A stretch of DNA of 64,000 nucleotides from assembly GCF_000719955.1 (NCBI RefSeq), contig NZ_JOII01000013.1:104406-168405 (forward strand), in the 5' to 3' direction. The notes beneath the pieces were generated by a model. It worked only from the letters and a program-made list of their open reading frames with translations, was not told the DNA's origin and ran no database searches. Both the position numbers and the translations under genes were made by a program. Shown one piece after another: positions 60,115-64,000 of this stretch. The DNA is from Streptomyces albidoflavus. Lineage in GTDB: Bacteria > Actinomycetota > Actinomycetes > Streptomycetales > Streptomycetaceae. The number at the start of each line of letters is the position of its first letter. The first letter of the stretch is position 1.

Positions 60115-61392
60115 TCAGGCGGGCTTCGGCAGCGGGGGCGCGGTCCGCGCGGCGGCCGAGAGCGTCAGCGCGGCGGTGAGGTCGGGGGCGAGCGCCCGTA
60201 CCCCGCTGTGCTCCCGGTGGCGGCCGAGGACCCCGGCCAGACGGCGCAGGTCGAGCCCGATCGTGTACGAGGCCACGGCGGAAGCGCTGGGCAGGGCGGT
60301 TCTGGCAAGGGCGCACGCGTGGTCGATCTCGCCGGCGGAAGCGTGGGCGAGCGCCCTGCGGACGCCGTAGCGGGCGAGATTGCGATGGGCCTGGGGAGGC
60401 AGTGCCGCGCAGGCCGCGTCGAGGTGTTCCGCCGCCGCGGCCGGACGGCCCAGATCGTAGAGGCACCAGCCGGTGAACATCGTCACCGGGTCAGCGAGGT
60501 GGCTGGTTCCGACCGGCGCGGGGTCCTCCTCCCGCTCGGCCGCCGCCAGCAGGTCCCGGGCCCGGTCGAGCGTGCGCAGACTCGCGCCGTGGTCTCCGGC
60601 CAGGGCATGGCCCTCGGCCTCCTGCTGAGCGGCGAGGCCCCGGATGCGCGGGGCCAGCCGGTGGTCCCCGGCGGCGGCCGAGAGGGCGACGGTCTCGGAC
60701 GCGTGGCCCCGGTAGTAGGCCATGAGGGCGCGCCGGACCAGCCCGTAGTGCCCGAGTTGGTGGTCGCCCCCGTCGAAGGCGAGCCGCGCGGCGTGGTCGG
60801 TCCAGCGCCGGGCCGCCTCGTCGTGGCCGGACTCCTGCGCCATCCAGCCGGTGAACTCGGCGAACCGGGCGGCGACGAGGAGCAGGCCGTTCCGCGCGCC
60901 GCTCCCCGAGTCCGCCGCCAGGGCGACCAGGGCGCGCGTCTGTTCGGCGAGGGGCACCAGCACGGTGGGCGGCGGGCAGCTCTGAGCCATCCGGCGGAAG
61001 TGGGTGAGCAGCGCCCGCGCCGAGTCGACGAGCGAGCCGTCCCCCGCCTGTTCCCCGGGCGCCGAGGCGGCCGCGCCGCCCGGGGCACCTCCTGCCAGCA
61101 GCACGGTCGCGGCACCTGCCGTGAGGACGAGACGGCGGCTCGGTGGTCCGGCGGCCGCCGGGGAGGTGGGCGTCGCCGGGTCGGGCAGGAGGGCGATGAG
61201 CCGTCCCGGGCAGTCCAGTTCCACTTCGCAGCGCCGGGCGAGGTGCGCGGTCGGCCGCTGATGGCCGTTCTCGATCTTGCTCAGCTGGCTCTTGCTGTAG
61301 TGCACGGCCGAGGCGAGCCGGGTGAGGGTCATCCCCCTCTCGTGCCTGGCCCGTCGTAACTCCGCTCCGAACCTCTTCGGCGGTACGTGCAC
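60115..61392 (-). CDS. XRE-family HTH regulator with helical-repeat (TPR-like) C-terminus
   Basis: A 425-aa protein. The HTH domain (7-61) reads AELRRARHERGMTLTRLASA, then KSQLSKIENGHQRP. A short Pro-rich linker is followed by a hydrophobic stretch resembling a twin-arginine signal (SRRLVLTAGAATVLLAGG, 85-102), odd behind a DNA-binding domain but common in Streptomyces HTH-TPR regulators. The rest (130-415) is paired Ala/Leu-rich helices like TPRs (ALAGDHGASLRTLDRARDLL). GTG 61392 is used because GGAGG lies eight bases upstream. It is 64 nt upstream of the TIR gene on the same strand and may control it, but could be independent. Confidence 0.75.
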   Translation of the reverse strand: MHVPPKRFGAELRRARHERGMTLTRLASAVHYSKSQLSKIENGHQRPTAHLARRCEVELDCPGRLIALLPDPATPTSPAAAGPPSRRLVLTAGAATVLLAGGAPGGAAASAPGEQAGDGSLVDSARALLTHFRRMAQSCPPPTVLVPLAEQTRALVALAADSGSGARNGLLLVAARFAEFTGWMAQESGHDEAARRWTDHAARLAFDGGDHQLGHYGLVRRALMAYYRGHASETVALSAAAGDHRLAPRIRGLAAQQEAEGHALAGDHGASLRTLDRARDLLAAAEREEDPAPVGTSHLADPVTMFTGWCLYDLGRPAAAAEHLDAACAALPPQAHRNLARYGVRRALAHASAGEIDHACALARTALPSASAVASYTIGLDLRRLAGVLGRHREHSGVRALAPDLTAALTLSAAARTAPPLPKPA

Positions 61393-61587
61393 GTCCCCAC
61401 CCTCCAGTCGCGGCCGTGGCGACGGGCCCCCGGCCCGCGCCTGACAAGGGTCGGCCGGTGACGACAACGACGGCAAGAGCCGCCGAGTGTTTCGCGTTTC
61501 CAGGGAAGCCGCCCGGGGCGGGACTGTCGAGAGGGCCTCGGTGGGCCGGGCCGCCCCGGAGCCCCGGGCGGTGTCCGAGGGGTCTGG

Positions 61588-61593
61588 TAGGAA
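61588..61593 (+). promoter_or_regulatory. -10 element of priA
   Basis: TAGGAA, followed by T, ends 7 nt before the GTG start of priA, consistent with a leaderless message. No clear -35 is visible. The rest of the 208-nt divergent gap shows no further recognisable site. Confidence 0.45.
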
Positions 61594-61600
61594 TGCAGGC

Positions 61601-63736
61601 GTGAGCAGTGAGGATGAGGGGGCCGGGGAGCGGTCCGGGAGGGAGCCGGAGCAGCTGGCGCTGGTCCGGGAGATGGCGCGGCAGGCCAAGGCGCCGAAGG
61701 CCAAGCCGCGGACCTGGCGCGGGGCCGATGTGGCGGAGCATCTGCCGGTGGCGCGGGTCGTGGTGGACAAGGGTGTGCTCCACCTCGACCGGTACTTCGA
61801 CTACGCGGTGCCCAAGGAGCTGGACGCCGAGGCGCAGCCCGGGGTGCGGGTGCGGGTGCGGTTCTCCGCCGGGGCCGGGCGGGTGCACGCCGGGCGGCGC
61901 GAGGGTGGCGGGCTGATCAGCGGGTTCATCGTCGACCGGCTCGCCGAGTCGGACTACGACGGGCCGCTGGCCGCGCTGGCCCAGGTGGTCTCGCCCGAGC
62001 CGGTGCTCACCCAGGAACTGCTCGGCCTCGCCCGCGCCGTGGCCGACCGGTACGCGGGCAGCCTCGCCGACGTCCTCCAGCTCGCGGTTCCGCCGAGGAA
62101 CGCCAAGGCCGAGGCGGCGGCCTCGCCCGACCCCCTGCCGCCGCCGTCCGCACCGGAGGCGGGGAGCTGGGAGCGGTACGGGCCGGCGGGGCCCGGACTG
62201 CTGGCCGAGCTGGCGCGGGGCGGGGCACCGCGGGCGGTGTGGACGGCTCTGCCCGGTCCGCAGTGGGCCGAGGAACTCGCCAGGGCCGTGGCGGCGACGC
62301 TGGCCTCCGGTCGCGGAGCACTCGTCGTCCTGCCCGACGGGCGGCACGCCGCGCGGGTGGACGCGGCCCTCACGGCGCTCCTCGGCAAGGGCCACCACAC
62401 CCTGCTGACGGCCGACGCCGGCCCGCAGAAGCGGTACCGCCAGTGGCTCGCCGTCCACCGGGGCTCGGTGCGCGCGGTGGTCGGGACCCGCGCCGCCATG
62501 TTCGCGCCCGTCCGCGACCTCGGCCTGGTCGCCCTCTGGGACGACGGCAACGAGAACCACAGCGAGCAGCACGCCCCCCAGCCGCACGCCCGCGAAGTGC
62601 TCATGCTGCGGGCGGCACACGAGAACTCCGCCGTCCTGCTCGGCTCGGTGAGCTGCACCGTCGAGGCGGCCCAGCTCGTCGACAGCGGCTGGGCGGTGCC
62701 CGTCGCCGCCGATCGCGCGGTCACCCGGGCCGCCGCCCCCCGGGTACGGACCATCGCCGACCACGACCTCGCCCGCGACGCGGCCGCCCGCACGGCCCGG
62801 CTCCCCTCCCTCGCCTGGCAGGCCCTGCGCGACGGACTGCGCGAGGGACCGGTCCTCGTCCAGGTGCCCCGGCGCGGTTACGTACCCCGGCTGGCCTGCG
62901 AGCGGTGCCGCGAACCGGCCCGCTGCCGGCAGTGCGCCGGCCCCCTCCAGGCGGCCGAGTCCTCCCTGCTGCACTGCGCCTGGTGCGGGCGCCCGGAGGC
63001 CGACTGGCACTGCGAGGAGTGCGGCGGGTTCCGGCTGCGCGCCCAGGTCACCGGCGCGCGGCGGACCGCCGAGGAACTGGGCCGGGCCTTCCCGTCGGTC
63101 CCGGTGCGTACCTCCGGCCGCGAACAGGTCCTGGACACCGTGGACGCCGCCCCCGCCCTGGTCGTCTCCACCCCGGGCGCCGAACCGGTCGCCGAGGGCG
63201 GTTACGCGGCCGCCGTCCTGCTCGACGGCTGGGCCCTGCTCAACCGCCCCGACCTGCGGGCGGGCGAGACGGCCCTGTGGCGCTGGATGTCCGCCTCCGC
63301 CCTGGTCCGCGGCCAGTCGGCGGGCGGCACCGTGGTGATCGTCGCCGAGCCGACACTCGCCCCCGTACAGGCCCTGGTCCGCTGGGACCCGGTCGGCTAC
63401 GCCCTCCGCGAGTACGCCGACCGGTCCGAGCTGGGATTCCCACCCGTCTCCCGGATGGCGGCGGTGGCCGGGCCACAGGCAGCGGTGGCGGAATTCCTCG
63501 GCGCGGTCGAACTTCCGCCGGACGCGGAGATCCTCGGTCCGGTCCCGCTGCACGAGTCCGCCGAACGGGGGCGTGGGCGAGCGGGGGAGGGGCCGCAGGT
63601 GCGTGCGCTGGTGCGAGTGCCGCCGGGCAGCGGGATGGCACTGGCGCACGCGCTGAAGACTGCGCAGGCGGCGCGGATGGCTCGTGGGGGGAGGGTGCCG
63701 GTGAGGGTTCGGGTTGATCCGTTGGATATTGGGTGA
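61601..63736 (+). CDS. priA: Primosomal protein N' (PriA), actinobacterial form without helicase motifs
   Basis: A 711-aa relative of the replication-restart protein PriA. The N-terminal 3'-DNA-binding domain (VVVDKGVLHLDRYFDYAVP) and eight zinc-binding Cys (CERC, CRQC, CAWC, CEEC, about 433-475) are present. The helicase motifs are degraded: the Walker A region reads LPGPQWAEELA (about 216) and the DEEH box reads WDDGNENH (about 313), so ATPase activity is not expected. This matches the known actinobacterial subfamily. GTG 61601 is favoured by the -10 seven bases upstream; an upstream in-frame extension would add ~38 unrelated residues. Confidence 0.9.
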   Translation: MSSEDEGAGERSGREPEQLALVREMARQAKAPKAKPRTWRGADVAEHLPVARVVVDKGVLHLDRYFDYAVPKELDAEAQPGVRVRVRFSAGAGRVHAGRREGGGLISGFIVDRLAESDYDGPLAALAQVVSPEPVLTQELLGLARAVADRYAGSLADVLQLAVPPRNAKAEAAASPDPLPPPSAPEAGSWERYGPAGPGLLAELARGGAPRAVWTALPGPQWAEELARAVAATLASGRGALVVLPDGRHAARVDAALTALLGKGHHTLLTADAGPQKRYRQWLAVHRGSVRAVVGTRAAMFAPVRDLGLVALWDDGNENHSEQHAPQPHAREVLMLRAAHENSAVLLGSVSCTVEAAQLVDSGWAVPVAADRAVTRAAAPRVRTIADHDLARDAAARTARLPSLAWQALRDGLREGPVLVQVPRRGYVPRLACERCREPARCRQCAGPLQAAESSLLHCAWCGRPEADWHCEECGGFRLRAQVTGARRTAEELGRAFPSVPVRTSGREQVLDTVDAAPALVVSTPGAEPVAEGGYAAAVLLDGWALLNRPDLRAGETALWRWMSASALVRGQSAGGTVVIVAEPTLAPVQALVRWDPVGYALREYADRSELGFPPVSRMAAVAGPQAAVAEFLGAVELPPDAEILGPVPLHESAERGRGRAGEGPQVRALVRVPPGSGMALAHALKTAQAARMARGGRVPVRVRVDPLDIG

Positions 63737-63959
63737 CGGGAACAGGGGGATGGCGGCTTGGGGGTTGCCGGGGGGTGAAGTTGGTTCAGGACGGGGAGTT
63801 GGCGGAGTAGAGGTGCAGGTCAGGGAGACTGCTCCCCGCGCGCACGCTGAACCCTGCTGCGGGGTTCCGCTCCGCCCGGCCGAGTTGAAGGGTGCGCACA
63901 GCCACACACACCGCTGCCCCCGCCTGTCGGGACGGGGGCAGCGAGTACGAGGGCACGGC
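63737..63959 (+). other. Short non-coding end of genomic sequence after priA
   Basis: No supported gene. It begins with a G-rich stretch after the priA stop and ends with a strong hairpin. The usual next gene (fmt) is not reached before the contig ends. Confidence 0.6.
63913..63942 (+). terminator. Terminator-like hairpin downstream of priA
   Basis: A perfect 10-bp stem (63913-63922 with 63933-63942) with a 10-nt loop, 176 nt after the priA stop. Confidence 0.6.
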
Positions 63960-64000
63960 CTGTCTCTTATACACATCTCCGAGCCCACGAGACCAGAGAG
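63960..64000. other. Illumina Nextera adapter (non-genomic contamination)
   Basis: Positions 63960-63978 are the 19-base Tn5 mosaic-end sequence of Nextera libraries (CTGTCTCTTATACACATCT). It is followed directly by CCGAGCCCACGAGAC (63979-63993), the transposase read-2 adapter, and seven bases that look like the start of an index. This is untrimmed sequencing adapter at a contig end. Confidence 0.97.

Noticed and set aside
56216..61600. Integrase, transposase or flanking direct repeats marking the TIR-STAND block as a mobile element
   Set aside because: No recombinase gene, inverted repeat or duplicated target site could be found by eye at either edge. Insertion is inferred only from the interrupted metK-priA neighbourhood.
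63786..63974. Small minus-strand open frame at the end of the window
   Set aside because: Its start lies in adapter sequence, so it is an artefact.
60491..63988. Minus-strand open frame running from the regulator through priA into the contig end
   Set aside because: Opposite strand of priA, begins inside the Nextera adapter, and has no domain-like sequence.

Overview
This window is chromosomal DNA from a Streptomyces. The evidence is very high GC content with strong G/C at third codon positions, frequent GTG/TTG starts, dense ATGA/GTGA stop-start overlaps, and a gene order that (from memory) follows the S. coelicolor core block from thrS (about SCO1531) through relA, alaS, bldD, the pyr cluster and the sIHF gene to metK and priA (about SCO1475). 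The last 41 bases are not genomic: they are an Illumina Nextera transposase adapter, so the window ends at the raw end of a draft contig.

Layout. 1-6.8 kb: end of thrS, a K+-channel-like protein, a HIT (Ap4A phosphorylase type) protein, and the phosphatidylinositol mannoside block pgsA / acyltransferase / pimA. 6.9-16 kb: PLP synthase pdxST, yebC, ruvCAB, yajC-secD-secF and apt. 16-26 kb: relA, a MarR regulator, a DUF349 coiled-coil protein, a membrane cyclophilin, a metallo-beta-lactamase-fold hydrolase, hisS, a VKOR protein and rarA. 26-34 kb: rpsD with a long leader, two small membrane proteins, alaS, ruvX, mltG and aroE. 34-41 kb: aroC-aroK-aroB, a P-loop protein, a PepQ-like protein lacking metal ligands, efp, nusB and the developmental master regulator bldD. 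41-51.6 kb: the pyrimidine operon pyrR-pyrB-pyrC-(PH-like)-carA-carB-pyrD-pyrF with a PyrR-binding leader. 51.9-56.2 kb: sIHF gene, gmk, rpoZ, coaBC and metK. 56.3-61.4 kb: an accessory block on the minus strand. 61.6-63.7 kb: priA.

The most interesting part is the accessory block between metK and priA, genes that I recall as neighbours in S. coelicolor. Read right to left it encodes an XRE-family HTH/helical-repeat regulator, a TIR-domain protein with an apparently intact NADase signature (DWVREEI), a 637-aa STAND-like P-loop protein with a degenerate Walker A, and a two-TM protein with a possible SPFH-like domain. The last three overlap by stop/start codons and look translationally coupled. 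The C-terminal tail of the TIR protein and the N-terminus of the STAND-like protein carry nearly the same seven-residue motif (VHTGSGN / VHTGPGN). It matches the spacing of the RHIM core, as expected for bacterial amyloid signalling motifs that couple NLR-like sensors to effectors. I read this as a candidate amyloid-coupled TIR-STAND antiphage or programmed-cell-death system with a membrane partner.

Regulatory signals include two matches to the actinobacterial RecA-independent DNA-damage promoter (RecA-NDp/PafBC type) in front of ruvC and rarA, a BldD-type operator over the bldD promoter, a PyrR-binding loop that masks the pyrR ribosome-binding site, many perfect terminator hairpins, and several genes whose -10 box lies only 6-8 nt before the start codon, suggesting leaderless mRNAs. 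No rRNA, tRNA, CRISPR array, IS element or prophage was recognised.
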